The notes under the pieces are model-generated. The model was given only the letters and a program-made list of their open reading frames with translations. It was not told the origin of the DNA and did no database searches. A stretch of DNA of 32,150 nucleotides from Neptunomonas sp. (GTDB taxonomy: Bacteria > Pseudomonadota > Gammaproteobacteria > Pseudomonadales > Balneatricaceae), in contig NZ_JADGEV010000002.1 of the NCBI RefSeq assembly GCF_016744175.1, positions 17,792 through 49,941 on the forward strand, written 5' to 3'. Shown one piece after another: positions 1 through 9,153 of the stretch. Made by a program: the position numbers and the translations under genes. Positions within the stretch are counted from its first letter, which is position 1; each line of letters begins with the position of its first letter.

Positions 1-45
1 TCTAAGAAATCAGTAACCAACGGTGAGAGACTCATTTTTCAACAC

Positions 46-1002
46 TTACGCGGAAGTTAATCCATATGACATCAAACGGTTATAGCGGCGCTCAATCAGC
101 TGATCAACTGACAAGCTATCCAGCTTAGCTAAAGACTCAATCAGCCCATTTTTCAGATCTATACACAATGCTTCAGGGTTACGATGCGCTCCGCCTAATG
201 GTTCAGGAACAACTTTATCCACTAAACCAAGCTCAAAAAGACTTTCCGAAGTGATACCCATTGCCTTAGCTGCATCAGATGCCTTATCTGAACTTTTCCA
301 AAGAATCGATGCACAACCTTCAGGAGAGATCACTGAGTATGTAGAATACTGAAGCATCATTAGCTCATCACATACACCAATAGCTAATGCACCGCCAGAG
401 CCACCCTCACCAACAACTGTTGAGATAATAGGCGTTTTAAGTTGCGACATTTTAGCAAGATTGAAGGCAATAGCTTCACTTTGGCCACGCTCTTCAGCAT
501 CAATACCAGGGTAAGCACCTGGCGTGTCGATGAAGGTCAAAACCGGCATTTCAAAACGCTCTGCCATTTCCATTAACCGCAACGCTTTACGGTACCCTTC
601 TGGGCGTGGCATACCAAAGTTACGACGTACCTTTTCTTTTACTTCTCTTCCTTTCTGGTGGCCGATAACCATCACTGGACGACCATCTAAGCGAGCCACA
701 CCACCGACAATAGCAGCATCATCAGAAAAGTGGCGATCACCATGTATTTCTTCAAAATCTTCAAACATCAATGATAAGTAGTCCAACGTATATGGACGCT
801 TAGGATGACGTGATAACTGAGAAATTTGCCAAGCGGAAAGATTAGAAAAAATAGATTCCGTCAAACTGCGACTTTTTCCCAACAGCTTAGTTAGCTCATC
901 AGCAATGTTGATTTCAGTACCATCACCAACCAGTCTTAATTCTTCAATTTTGGCTTCGAGCTCCGCGATAGGCTGCTCAAAATCCAGATAATTCGGATTC
1001 AT
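46..1002 (-). CDS. accA: Acetyl-CoA carboxylase carboxyltransferase subunit alpha
   Basis: This 318-residue protein is the alpha half of the carboxyltransferase that moves carboxyl from biotin-BCCP to acetyl-CoA, giving malonyl-CoA for fatty acid synthesis in the cytoplasm. Length matches the usual 315-320 residues. The N-terminal helical region begins [12 protein letters not shown]. The crotonase-fold core carries [10 protein letters not shown] and the glycine-rich [13 protein letters not shown] stretch, which in this family forms the oxyanion and CoA pocket. It is the last recognisable gene of the minus-strand cluster, 86 bases after dnaE. Positions 1-45 beyond its stop hold nothing I can assign. 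A weak purine-rich stretch (GCGGAA) lies about 9 bases before the ATG. Recognition is very secure. Confidence 0.97.
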   Translation of the reverse strand: MNPNYLDFEQPIAELEAKIEELRLVGDGTEINIADELTKLLGKSRSLTESIFSNLSAWQISQLSRHPKRPYTLDYLSLMFEDFEEIHGDRHFSDDAAIVGGVARLDGRPVMVIGHQKGREVKEKVRRNFGMPRPEGYRKALRLMEMAERFEMPVLTFIDTPGAYPGIDAEERGQSEAIAFNLAKMSQLKTPIISTVVGEGGSGGALAIGVCDELMMLQYSTYSVISPEGCASILWKSSDKASDAAKAMGITSESLFELGLVDKVVPEPLGGAHRNPEALCIDLKNGLIESLAKLDSLSVDQLIERRYNRLMSYGLTSA

Positions 1003-1088
1003 TCGATTCGTTCCGCTTAATCAATAAATAAAGATGACAAATTTAGAGTGCAGATTTTACAGTTACCCTCGCAGGATAACCAGCCTGA

Positions 1089-4000
1089 TCAGTACTCTAG
1101 CATGATGCTTTCGTCGCCAAAATGTTCTTTCAGAGCCAAAATAAGCTCATCTGAAGGATTAACTCTCCAGTTATCTCCAAGTCTAACGACACCCGCGGCA
1201 TCATCTCTTTGATATTCTACAGCTACCGGCAACCCCTCTGTAGCACTATATGTCTGCAAAATATTCTCAAACTGCTTTAAATAACGCCCCGTGAGCATTT
1301 TCTCTGACGACTTTATCTTAAACAACGAGGCATATTGAGTCCTCGCTTGTGACACACTTGATAATTTATTACAGCGAACCTTGAGTCCGCCTGAATAATC
1401 ATCTTGATTAACCTCACCTTCCATAATAACAATGGTATCTTTGACAGCCCAATCACGAGTTTGCTCATATATTTCACCATAAAGTGTAATATCGATACGT
1501 GCAGAGCGATCATCCAACGTCAAAAAGCAAAGAGAATCTCCGCGTTTAGTTTTTTTAACTCGCTGATCAACAATCAAACCTGCTATCTTTTGTTGCCTTC
1601 CACGCGCCGGCTGTAGATCTACAATCTTCTTAGAAACAAAGCGGCTAAGCTCCTTTTCATACTCATCTATAGGGTGCCCCGTCAGATACAAACCAAGCGT
1701 ATCTCTTTCGCCTTTTAACCGCTCTTTATCAGACCAGCTACGCACACCTTTATAATCTTCGTATGGATCTCGGGGTTGTTCCGCTTCAACCTCACCAAAC
1801 ATATCAAAAATACCAGCACTTTGATTTCGCTCATTCTGGTCTGCCGAGCGCAAAGCATCACCAATAGCAGCCCAAAGAACCGAACGATCTGCACCCAATT
1901 TATCGAGAGCCCCAGACCTTACAAGCGCCTCTAATACACGTTTATTAAGTTTTTTGGCACCTACTCTTTTGGAGAAATCAAAGAAGTCCTTAAATTCACC
2001 ACTACCATCATTACGCGCCTTAACAATAGACTCTATAGGCCCTTCGCCAACCCCTTTGATAGCGCCTAAACCATAAACAATTTGGCCATCTTCGTTAACT
2101 GTAAACATATACTCACCTGAGCATACATCAGGCAATGCTGGCGGCAGTCCCATTGCTCGGCAATCTTCGATAAAAATAACGACTTTTTCTGTGTTCTGCA
2201 TATCAGCAGACATTACCGATGCCATAAATGGTGCTGGGTAATGTGTTTTCAGCCACGCTGTTTGATAAGAAACTAAAGCATAGGCAGCAGAATGCGATTT
2301 ATTGAACCCATAACCGGCAAACTTTTCTACAAGATCAAAAATATTTCCAGCAAGATCTCTATCTATATTGTTTTGCTCACACCCAACCAAGAAGCCTTCA
2401 CGCTGCTTCGCCATCTCTTCAGGTTTTTTCTTACCCATCGCACGACGAAGCATATCAGCGCCACCGAGCGAGTAACCCGCCATAACCTGGGCAATTTGCA
2501 TGACCTGTTCTTGATAGAGAATAATCCCATAGGTTGGCTCTAGCACTGGCTGCAAACTATCCAACTGATAATCGGCATGCGGCCAAGCCATTTCAGCTCG
2601 CCCATGCTTACGATTGATAAAGTCATCAACCATCCCTGACTGCAAAGGCCCAGGCCGGAACAATGCTACAAGTGCGACAATATCCTCAAAACGAGAAGGT
2701 AGCAGGCGTCGTACCAAGTCCTTCATCCCGCTGGACTCCAGCTGAAATACCGCCGTGGTATTTGCTGATTGCAGCAGGTCAAAAACCGTTTTATCTTCTA
2801 AAGGGATTAACGAGATATCAAGCGGTTCTTTGCCCTCTTTTGCACGAGTAGCATTAATTGTTTTCATCGCCCAATCAATAATAGTGAGCGTTCGCAAACC
2901 CAGGAAGTCAAATTTAACAAGGCCTGCTTCTTCTACATCGTTCTTATCAAACTGCGTTACCAGCCCATGCCCTTCTTCATCACAATAGGTCGCAGAGAAA
3001 TCTGTCAGCTTAGTGGGCGCTATAACCACACCACCGGCATGCTTACCAACATTCCGGGTTACTCCTTCCAGCTTGTAAGCCATGTCCATAATTTCTTGGG
3101 CTTCTTCACTACCTGAGATAAAATCGCTTAAAGCAGGCTCCTGCTCCACCGCTTTAGTCAGCGTTATCCCCACCTCAAAAGGAATCAACTTAGATAACTT
3201 ATCAGCTAAGCCAAATGGCTTACCCTGTACACGTGCTACATCTCGAACCACAGCTTTCGCTGCCATCGTACCAAAGGTAATAATCTGTGAAACCGCATCA
3301 CGCCCATAGGTTCGCGCCACATAGTCGATAACTTGATCACGATTATCCATACAGAAATCGATATCAAAATCGGGCATCGATACACGCTCTGGATTAAGAA
3401 AGCGCTCAAACAGTAGGTCGTATTCTAACGGATCTAAATCAGTAATTTTTTGTGCATAGGCTACTAAAGAACCTGCACCAGAACCACGTCCTGGCCCAAC
3501 AGGAATATCGTTATCTTTCGCCCATTGAATAAAGTCCATTACGATCAAAAAATAACCGGGAAATCCCATCTGAGTAATAATATCAAGCTCAAACGTTAAC
3601 CTATCATCATATGCTTTACGCTTTTCTGCATACTCTGGATCACCTTTATCTAGTAGGACTTCCAAGCGTTGCTCAAGACCATCTTCAGAGACCTTACAAA
3701 AAAACTCATCCATCATCATCCCTTCAGGGACAGGGTATTTTGGAAGGTAATAGGTACCTAAATCTAATTCAATATTGCAACGCTTAGCTATCTCAACGGT
3801 ATTTTGTATTGCACTAGGTATATCTGAAAAAAGCTCTACCATCTCCTCCGCAGTACGAAAATATTGCTGCGGGGAGTAATTGCGCGATCGTCTTGGGTCT
3901 TCTAGCGTTCGACTTTGGTTAATACATACACGAGCTTCATGCGCATCAAAATCTGAGTCTTTAAGGAACATAACCTCATTAGTTGCTACCAACGGGCACT

Positions 4001-4583
4001 GTTTAGACAAGCCTAAGCGAACACTCTCAGAAATAATGACGTCTTCACTGTGACGTCCAGTTCTTTGTATTTCCAAATAAAATCGATTAGGGAATATTTG
4101 CATCCACTCATCTAAGAGAGATTCAGCCATACCGTTGCCTGAAACCATCGCACGACCAATCTCACCTTCTCGTGCACCTGATAGTGCTATAAGGCCCTCT
4201 GATTTCTCTATTAACCACGACTTTTTAACCAGTGCTTTATCTAAGATAAAGCCCTGCCCTTCAGCGTAAGCCCTAGAAATCAACTCCATTAAATGCCGAT
4301 AACCCAGCGCATTCTGCACCAACAAAGTGACACGATAAGGCTCAGCCTCATTATCAGTCTCGTTGAGCACCAATACCTCAGCTCCACAAATAGGCTTAAT
4401 TCCAGCACCTGTCGCGGCTTTGAAAAATTTAACCAAGGCAAACAAATTTACCTGATCAGTAACAGCCACGGCAGGCATACCTGCTTCTTTAGCCGCCGCA
4501 ACTAAGCCTTTAACACGAACCAGACCATCAATGAGTGAGAATTCGGTATGTACGCGCAGATGTATAAATGAGGTTGTAGACAT
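1089..4583 (-). CDS. dnaE: DNA polymerase III subunit alpha
   Basis: Catalytic subunit of the replicative polymerase III, 1164 residues from the start chosen here (E. coli 1160). Visible in order are an N-terminal PHP domain (HLRVHTEFSLIDGLV), the palm with GPGRGSGAGSLVAYA and the catalytic PDFDIDF triad region near residue 400, the fingers and tandem HhH region (KLNKRVLEALVRSGALDKLG), and a C-terminal OB fold (GLIVDQRVKKTKRGDSLCF). An in-frame ATG exists at 4610, but it lies inside rnhB and would add nine residues unlike the family. The ATG at 4583 has AGGAAG just upstream and begins MSTTSFIHLRVH as expected. The gene starts 10 bases after the rnhB stop, so the two are probably co-transcribed. 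Very secure. Confidence 0.98.
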   Translation of the reverse strand: MSTTSFIHLRVHTEFSLIDGLVRVKGLVAAAKEAGMPAVAVTDQVNLFALVKFFKAATGAGIKPICGAEVLVLNETDNEAEPYRVTLLVQNALGYRHLMELISRAYAEGQGFILDKALVKKSWLIEKSEGLIALSGAREGEIGRAMVSGNGMAESLLDEWMQIFPNRFYLEIQRTGRHSEDVIISESVRLGLSKQCPLVATNEVMFLKDSDFDAHEARVCINQSRTLEDPRRSRNYSPQQYFRTAEEMVELFSDIPSAIQNTVEIAKRCNIELDLGTYYLPKYPVPEGMMMDEFFCKVSEDGLEQRLEVLLDKGDPEYAEKRKAYDDRLTFELDIITQMGFPGYFLIVMDFIQWAKDNDIPVGPGRGSGAGSLVAYAQKITDLDPLEYDLLFERFLNPERVSMPDFDIDFCMDNRDQVIDYVARTYGRDAVSQIITFGTMAAKAVVRDVARVQGKPFGLADKLSKLIPFEVGITLTKAVEQEPALSDFISGSEEAQEIMDMAYKLEGVTRNVGKHAGGVVIAPTKLTDFSATYCDEEGHGLVTQFDKNDVEEAGLVKFDFLGLRTLTIIDWAMKTINATRAKEGKEPLDISLIPLEDKTVFDLLQSANTTAVFQLESSGMKDLVRRLLPSRFEDIVALVALFRPGPLQSGMVDDFINRKHGRAEMAWPHADYQLDSLQPVLEPTYGIILYQEQVMQIAQVMAGYSLGGADMLRRAMGKKKPEEMAKQREGFLVGCEQNNIDRDLAGNIFDLVEKFAGYGFNKSHSAAYALVSYQTAWLKTHYPAPFMASVMSADMQNTEKVVIFIEDCRAMGLPPALPDVCSGEYMFTVNEDGQIVYGLGAIKGVGEGPIESIVKARNDGSGEFKDFFDFSKRVGAKKLNKRVLEALVRSGALDKLGADRSVLWAAIGDALRSADQNERNQSAGIFDMFGEVEAEQPRDPYEDYKGVRSWSDKERLKGERDTLGLYLTGHPIDEYEKELSRFVSKKIVDLQPARGRQQKIAGLIVDQRVKKTKRGDSLCFLTLDDRSARIDITLYGEIYEQTRDWAVKDTIVIMEGEVNQDDYSGGLKVRCNKLSSVSQARTQYASLFKIKSSEKMLTGRYLKQFENILQTYSATEGLPVAVEYQRDDAAGVVRLGDNWRVNPSDELILALKEHFGDESIMLEY

Positions 4584-4593
4584 ACTCTTCCTG

Positions 4594-5199
4594 TTATTTA
4601 ACTGATGCATCTAATAGCTGAGCCACTGGGCGAAATGATTTCCTATATTCAGGAAGAGGGCCATATTTTTTTAACGCACTCATATGCGCTGCTGTTGGGT
4701 AGCCCTTATGTTTATTAAAGCCGTATTCAGGGTGCAGTTCGTGTAGCACATACATTTCTTTATCACGTACCACTTTTGCTAGAATTGAGGCAGCGCTGAT
4801 CGCTTCAACTTTAGTGTCTCCTTTAACAACAGCCTCGCAAGGATATGAAAGTTGTGGACATCGGTTGCCATCTATTACTACATAGTCAGGCGGAATATTC
4901 AGCCCTTCAACTGCCCGCTGCATAGCAAGCATACTAGCGTGAAGAATATTTATCTGATCAATCTCATCAGGAGAAGCATACGCAACATGCCAAGCCAGCG
5001 CATTTTCAACTATCTCTATATACAAAGCGTCACGCTTCTTTTCTGATAGTTTTTTTGAATCAGCCAACCCATGAATTTTATGATTAGGATCTAAGATAAC
5101 AGCGGCAGCAACAACATTACCTACTAGCGGCCCACGGCCAACTTCATCAACACCCGCTACGTTTCCATAATGTGAGAAATCAAGAGCTACTGATTGCAT
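4594..5199 (-). CDS. rnhB: Ribonuclease HII
   Basis: RNase HII, 201 residues, cuts RNA in RNA-DNA hybrids and removes misincorporated ribonucleotides in the cytoplasm. Metal-binding acidic residues fit the family: D18 and E19 in [12 protein letters not shown], the aspartate of VVIDGNRCP, and the aspartate of VVRDKEM. The [11 protein letters not shown] and [17 protein letters not shown] stretches are typical. Its first 13 bases overlap the end of lpxB, and it is followed after 10 bases by dnaE. This is the standard lpxB-rnhB-dnaE order of gammaproteobacteria. The overlap suggests translational coupling to lpxB. Confidence 0.97.
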   Translation of the reverse strand: MQSVALDFSHYGNVAGVDEVGRGPLVGNVVAAAVILDPNHKIHGLADSKKLSEKKRDALYIEIVENALAWHVAYASPDEIDQINILHASMLAMQRAVEGLNIPPDYVVIDGNRCPQLSYPCEAVVKGDTKVEAISAASILAKVVRDKEMYVLHELHPEYGFNKHKGYPTAAHMSALKKYGPLPEYRKSFRPVAQLLDASVK

Positions 5200-6353
5200 G
5201 TTAAAATACCTCGCTGCTGCAAAAGCGATATAACGGCGTCCGCTGCTCTCTCATCTGCATCCAACTGTAATTGTTGATTAATTTCTGTAAAGCGCTGTTC
5301 AAGCAAAGCTTGGTAGGTCTTATCTTGAAGCGTTTTTTCAAGCTCCGCTGCCAATCGAGCTGGCGTCACATCATTTTGCAACACTTCAGGAACTAACTTC
5401 TCGCCTGCTAGGATATTCGGTAATGATATATATGGAGTTTTGATCATGCGGGAATAAATCGCATAGGTGAGTGCAGCCATTTTATAAGCAACCACCATCG
5501 GCTTTTTCAACAACGTTGCTTCTAAAGTTGCTGTCCCTGAAGCAATCAGTATGGCATCTGCAGCTGCCATCGCTTCTCTAGACTGATTGAGCAGTAATCG
5601 CACATTGAGACCTACAAACTTTTCATCAAGCAGTTTTTGAAGCGATTCCTGACGCTTAATATTAGCAGCAGGGAGTAGAAATAATATATCTGGATACTTT
5701 TGTTGTAATAGTAAAGCGGCCTGCAAAAAAGGGGCAGCCAAGTACTTTAACTCGCTACCGCGACTACCTGGTAAAAGAGCTATCACTTTCGTTGTATCCG
5801 CTATAGACAGCTGCTCTCGTGCTTCAAGCAAACGCGAATCCTTAGCAATCAAGTCTGCTAAGGGATGCCCAACAAAAACAACATTTTGTTTTGTCGGTTT
5901 ATAGTGCTGCGCCTCAAAAGGGAACAAGGCTAATACAAGATCTGTAGATTCCTTAATCTTATATATGCGTTTTTTTTTCCACGCCCAAACCGAAGGACTC
6001 ACATAATGGACTGTAGCAACACCCACTGCCTTTAACTGATGTTCTAACTTCAAATTAAAGTCAGGGGCATCAATACCCACAAAAACATCGGGTGGGTTTT
6101 CAATCCAATCATCGCGTAGCTTTTTGCGAATTGATAATAGCTCAGGCAACCGACCAAGCACCTCAACCAAACCCATGACTGATAGCTTATCCATTGCTAC
6201 AACTGAATTAAAACCTTCTGCACACATCAGCTCCCCGCCGATGCCAAAGAATTCTGTATCAGGATAACGTTTTTTGATCGATTGAATTAGGCCCGCTCCG
6301 AGAATGTCGCCTGAGGCTTCTCCAGCGACCATTGCGATGCGCAGTTTGGTCAC
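5187..6353 (-). CDS. lpxB: Lipid-A-disaccharide synthase
   Basis: Membrane-associated GT19 glycosyltransferase, 388 residues. It joins UDP-2,3-diacylglucosamine and lipid X into the tetra-acylated disaccharide-1-phosphate of lipid A. The N-terminal half carries [14 protein letters not shown] and the [13 protein letters not shown] motif. The middle has [15 protein letters not shown], and the C-terminal UDP-sugar half has [13 protein letters not shown] and [13 protein letters not shown]. It begins 8 bases after the lpxA stop and overlaps rnhB by 13 bases. lpxB directly following lpxA is the usual arrangement for the Raetz pathway. Confidence 0.97.
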   Translation of the reverse strand: MTKLRIAMVAGEASGDILGAGLIQSIKKRYPDTEFFGIGGELMCAEGFNSVVAMDKLSVMGLVEVLGRLPELLSIRKKLRDDWIENPPDVFVGIDAPDFNLKLEHQLKAVGVATVHYVSPSVWAWKKKRIYKIKESTDLVLALFPFEAQHYKPTKQNVVFVGHPLADLIAKDSRLLEAREQLSIADTTKVIALLPGSRGSELKYLAAPFLQAALLLQQKYPDILFLLPAANIKRQESLQKLLDEKFVGLNVRLLLNQSREAMAAADAILIASGTATLEATLLKKPMVVAYKMAALTYAIYSRMIKTPYISLPNILAGEKLVPEVLQNDVTPARLAAELEKTLQDKTYQALLEQRFTEINQQLQLDADERAADAVISLLQQRGILTCNQ

Positions 6354-6361
6354 ATAGCCTC

Positions 6362-7132
6362 CTAGCGAATTACTCCTCGAGATGAGGCTTGCAAAGAATG
6401 AATAAGGGGAAGTATTTCTACCGTATTTTCAGACATTTCAATAAGCTGCTGCAATGCTTGCTCAGATGTCAATTTACGTCGATATATGATTTTATATGCA
6501 TGCTTTATTTGTCTCACCACATCTGGAGTAAAGCCTCTACGCTTGAGCCCCTCTGCATTAATACCGTGTGGTTTAGCAGGATTTCCCGTTGCCATTATAT
6601 AATCAGGGATGTCTTTTAAAACAACAGTACCAGCCCCACACATGACGTGGGAACCAATATGACAAAACTGATGAACCGCTGTAAATCCGCCCAAAATCGT
6701 ATTATTGCCCACGTGAACATGGCCAGCAATGGCCGCATTATTAGCCAAGATAACATGATCACCTACTAGACAATCATGTGCTACATGGGCATAAGCCATA
6801 AATAAGTTATGGCTGCCAATTTTTGTAAGGGCTTGGTCTTGAACTGTACCGCGATGGATTGTACAACCTTCACGAAAGATATTTGAATCACCGACCTCTA
6901 AATAAGTTACCTCCCCTGCATACTTTTTGTCCTGGCAATCTTCGCCAATAGAGGAGAACTGAAAAATCTGGTTATTAGCACCAATTTTCGTGGCTCCTTT
7001 AACAACCACATGCGAAGCAATCGTCGTACCTTCCCCAATTTCTACATCAGGACCAACATAAGACCACGGGCCTACACTAACGTTATCTGCGAGTTTAGCT
7101 CCAGGGTCAATAATGGCTCGTGGATCAATCAC
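6362..7132 (-). CDS. lpxA: UDP-N-acetylglucosamine acyltransferase (GTG start)
   Basis: First enzyme of lipid A synthesis, transferring 3-hydroxyacyl from ACP to UDP-GlcNAc. It is a trimeric left-handed beta-helix enzyme with hexapeptide repeats throughout (for example IGEGTTIASHVVV) and a helical C-terminal part. A longer reading frame with ATG starts runs into fabZ, but those residues do not resemble LpxA. The family start (I-D-P-R-A-I-I-D-P) follows a GTG at 7132, 4 bases after the fabZ stop and preceded by AAAGGTG. This gives 256 residues, close to the usual 255-262. The catalytic histidine is H119 in AHVAHDC (E. coli H125). The position aligned with the E. coli acyl-length residue G173 is A167, so the preferred chain may be shorter than C14. 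That last point is inference. Confidence 0.95.
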   Translation of the reverse strand: MIDPRAIIDPGAKLADNVSVGPWSYVGPDVEIGEGTTIASHVVVKGATKIGANNQIFQFSSIGEDCQDKKYAGEVTYLEVGDSNIFREGCTIHRGTVQDQALTKIGSHNLFMAYAHVAHDCLVGDHVILANNAAIAGHVHVGNNTILGGFTAVHQFCHIGSHVMCGAGTVVLKDIPDYIMATGNPAKPHGINAEGLKRRGFTPDVVRQIKHAYKIIYRRKLTSEQALQQLIEMSENTVEILPLIHSLQASSRGVIR

Positions 7133-7136
7133 TTGT

Positions 7137-7571
7137 TTACACCTTTCGATCAGCACATAGAATTGTTGCTGAACTAACAATATCACCATCAACCGTTGCT
7201 TTCACCGCAAACTTCCAGATTCCACGCTTTTCTGAAAGAATACTTGCTTCAAGCTTAAGCTGGTCACCCGGAACAACCGGACGCTTGAAACGAAGCTTGT
7301 CAGAGCCAACAAAGTAATAAATTGAACCGTCTTGAGGCTTCTTATCCATGGTTTTAAAGCCAAGAATACCCGCAGCTTGAGCCATAGCTTCAACAATCAA
7401 TACGCCAGGCATAACAGGATGTCCCGGGAAGTGTCCGTCAAAAAAAGGCTCATTCACCGTCACATTTTTCAGAGCAACTATCGACTCTCCCGGTGTGATT
7501 TCAAGAACTCTATCCACCAACAAAAAAGGGTAGCGATGAGGGAGGTATTCCCTAATTTCATTAACATCCAT
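7137..7571 (-). CDS. fabZ: 3-hydroxyacyl-[acyl-carrier-protein] dehydratase FabZ
   Basis: Hot-dog fold dehydratase of 144 residues that removes water from 3-hydroxyacyl-ACP in the fatty acid elongation cycle. It competes with LpxA and LpxD for the same substrate pool, which explains its position between their genes. The catalytic pair is visible as H47 in [14 protein letters not shown] and E61 in LIVEAMAQ. The N-terminal [16 protein letters not shown] is diagnostic. It starts 8 bases after the lpxD stop and ends 4 bases before the lpxA GTG, so co-translation is likely. Very secure. Confidence 0.97.
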   Translation of the reverse strand: MDVNEIREYLPHRYPFLLVDRVLEITPGESIVALKNVTVNEPFFDGHFPGHPVMPGVLIVEAMAQAAGILGFKTMDKKPQDGSIYYFVGSDKLRFKRPVVPGDQLKLEASILSEKRGIWKFAVKATVDGDIVSSATILCADRKV

Positions 7572-7579
7572 TATAAATA

Positions 7580-8629
7580 TTAGCCTTCACTAGAGAAATT
7601 ATCTAATTTGTGTTCCAGCGCGGTAAGGCGCTTGGCCATCTCGTCTAACTTTTTAAACCGAATAACATTTTTCTTCCATGTCCGGTGCGACTCTTGCCCC
7701 GTACCCGAAGACAACACTTGGCCTGGTTGTAAAACTGATTTACTAATCAAACTCATTGCTGTCACATGAGTATTATCAGCAAGTGTCAAGTGCCCTACGA
7801 TTCCGCTCAGCCCTGCAATAGTACAGTGGCGCCCAATTCTAGTGCTTCCAGCTACTGCCGTACAGCCTGCAATCGCACTTTGTTCACCAATGATGACATT
7901 GTGTGCAATTTGTACTTGGTTATCGAGTTTCACACCATTCTCTATATACGTGTGGCCTAAGGCTCCTCTATCAATAGTAGTACCCGCACCTATTTCAACA
8001 TCCTGGCCGATTCGTACACCACCTAATTGATAAATTTTTACCCACGCGCCTTTAGAAGGAGCAAAACCAAAACCATCAGCACCGAGTACAGCACCAGAAT
8101 GAATAATACACCGCTGGCCAATATGCACATCATCGTACAGTATGACTCCCGCTTCTACCCTAGTGCCTTCTGCAATTTTGCATCTATTTCCAACAACAAC
8201 ATTAGGAGCAATATAAACGCCAGCTTCAATAACGGTTTCGCTCCCCACAACAGCACCATGACTAACACATGCCTCTTTATGGACACACGCAGAAGCGCTT
8301 ATAAAAGCTGATTCACTCACTCCAGGAACAACCTTCTCTCGCCAGTCGAAGAGCTGACTTAACTTAGCGAAAGCGAGATAGGGATCCTCTACAATAATAG
8401 CGGAGCACGGTACTTTTTCTGAATATGCTTCAGCCACTAAAACAGCCGTGGCCTTAGTCGAGGATAAACTAGCTATATACTTTGAGTTCGCCAAAAAGCT
8501 TAACTGCCCTGGCACGGCATCTTTCAGAGTGTTCAGTGCATCAATTGTTTGCTTTGTATTACCAACTAGCCTCCCTTCAACAAGAGAGGCTATTTCGGCT
8601 AATGAATAACACCGAGCTTCATATACCAT
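7580..8629 (-). CDS. lpxD: UDP-3-O-(3-hydroxyacyl)glucosamine N-acyltransferase
   Basis: Third enzyme of lipid A synthesis, adding the N-linked 3-hydroxyacyl chain. The 349-residue protein has an N-terminal uridine-binding domain (residues about 1-100), then a long left-handed beta-helix of hexapeptide repeats. It ends in a helical tail ([17 protein letters not shown]) as seen in trimeric LpxD. The catalytic histidine lies in [10 protein letters not shown], and [11 protein letters not shown] is another family signature. The ATG immediately follows the skp stop codon with no gap, and fabZ follows 8 bases after its stop. Very secure. Confidence 0.97.
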   Translation of the reverse strand: MVYEARCYSLAEIASLVEGRLVGNTKQTIDALNTLKDAVPGQLSFLANSKYIASLSSTKATAVLVAEAYSEKVPCSAIIVEDPYLAFAKLSQLFDWREKVVPGVSESAFISASACVHKEACVSHGAVVGSETVIEAGVYIAPNVVVGNRCKIAEGTRVEAGVILYDDVHIGQRCIIHSGAVLGADGFGFAPSKGAWVKIYQLGGVRIGQDVEIGAGTTIDRGALGHTYIENGVKLDNQVQIAHNVIIGEQSAIAGCTAVAGSTRIGRHCTIAGLSGIVGHLTLADNTHVTAMSLISKSVLQPGQVLSSGTGQESHRTWKKNVIRFKKLDEMAKRLTALEHKLDNFSSEG

Positions 8630-9124
8630 TTACTTATTTAGCATTTGTACAACGGTAGGCGTTATATCAAGCCCCGGACCATAAAAAACAGTCGCTTTTT
8701 TGGCTAAAATCACATCATATTGGTTTTCTTTTATGACTTTACGGATGACTTCATCGAGCTTAGGTCTCATATCTTTAAGAAAAGCCTGTTCACGCTCTGT
8801 GCGTTTTTGTTGCAACTCTTGCCCCGTGCGCTGATATTCCTGGAATACTTTTTGAAACTGTAAACGCGCTTGTTTAGCTTCTTTCTCACTCATCGAAGCA
8901 GCGTTTTCCTGAATCTTTCCGCGAAGTGTTTTCGCCTGTTTTTCTAGCTCTAATAAACGTCCTTGCTCACCTTTAAGTTCACTTTGAAGACTTTTCTGAA
9001 AACTGACTGCTGCATTTGATTTTAACAATGCTTCCTGAACACCCAAAACAGCGAGCTTTTCAGCAGAAACAAAAGGGGTAAACGCAATAGAAACTGATAT
9101 AGCTATAATTTTTAGTAACTTCAT
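8630..9124 (-). CDS. skp: Periplasmic chaperone Skp/OmpH
   Basis: Chaperone that holds unfolded outer-membrane proteins between SecYEG and the BAM complex. The protein has 164 residues. It starts with a cleavable Sec signal (MKLLKIIAISVSIAF, cut probable after VSA before EKLAV). A long, charged, helical middle follows (residues about 45-120, rich in K, E, Q and R), which in Skp forms the tentacles. The tail returns to the beta body (YDVILAKKATVFYGPGLDIT). The position between bamA and lpxD is the standard one. An AAGGA ribosome site precedes the ATG. Sequence identity is naturally low in this family, but context and architecture agree. Confidence 0.94.
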   Translation of the reverse strand: MKLLKIIAISVSIAFTPFVSAEKLAVLGVQEALLKSNAAVSFQKSLQSELKGEQGRLLELEKQAKTLRGKIQENAASMSEKEAKQARLQFQKVFQEYQRTGQELQQKRTEREQAFLKDMRPKLDEVIRKVIKENQYDVILAKKATVFYGPGLDITPTVVQMLNK

Positions 9125-9153
9125 TTTTAAATCCTTATTTAAGAAGCCATTAT

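Noticed and set aside
1062-1080. Hairpin GTTATCC/GGGTAAC between dnaE and accA
   Set aside because: A 7-bp stem exists, with a G-U pair, but no T tract follows; not enough to call a terminator.
7133-7192. Longer lpxA frame starting with ATG at 7192
   Set aside because: The added residues lie inside fabZ and do not resemble LpxA; the GTG at 7132 fits the family start and has a ribosome site.
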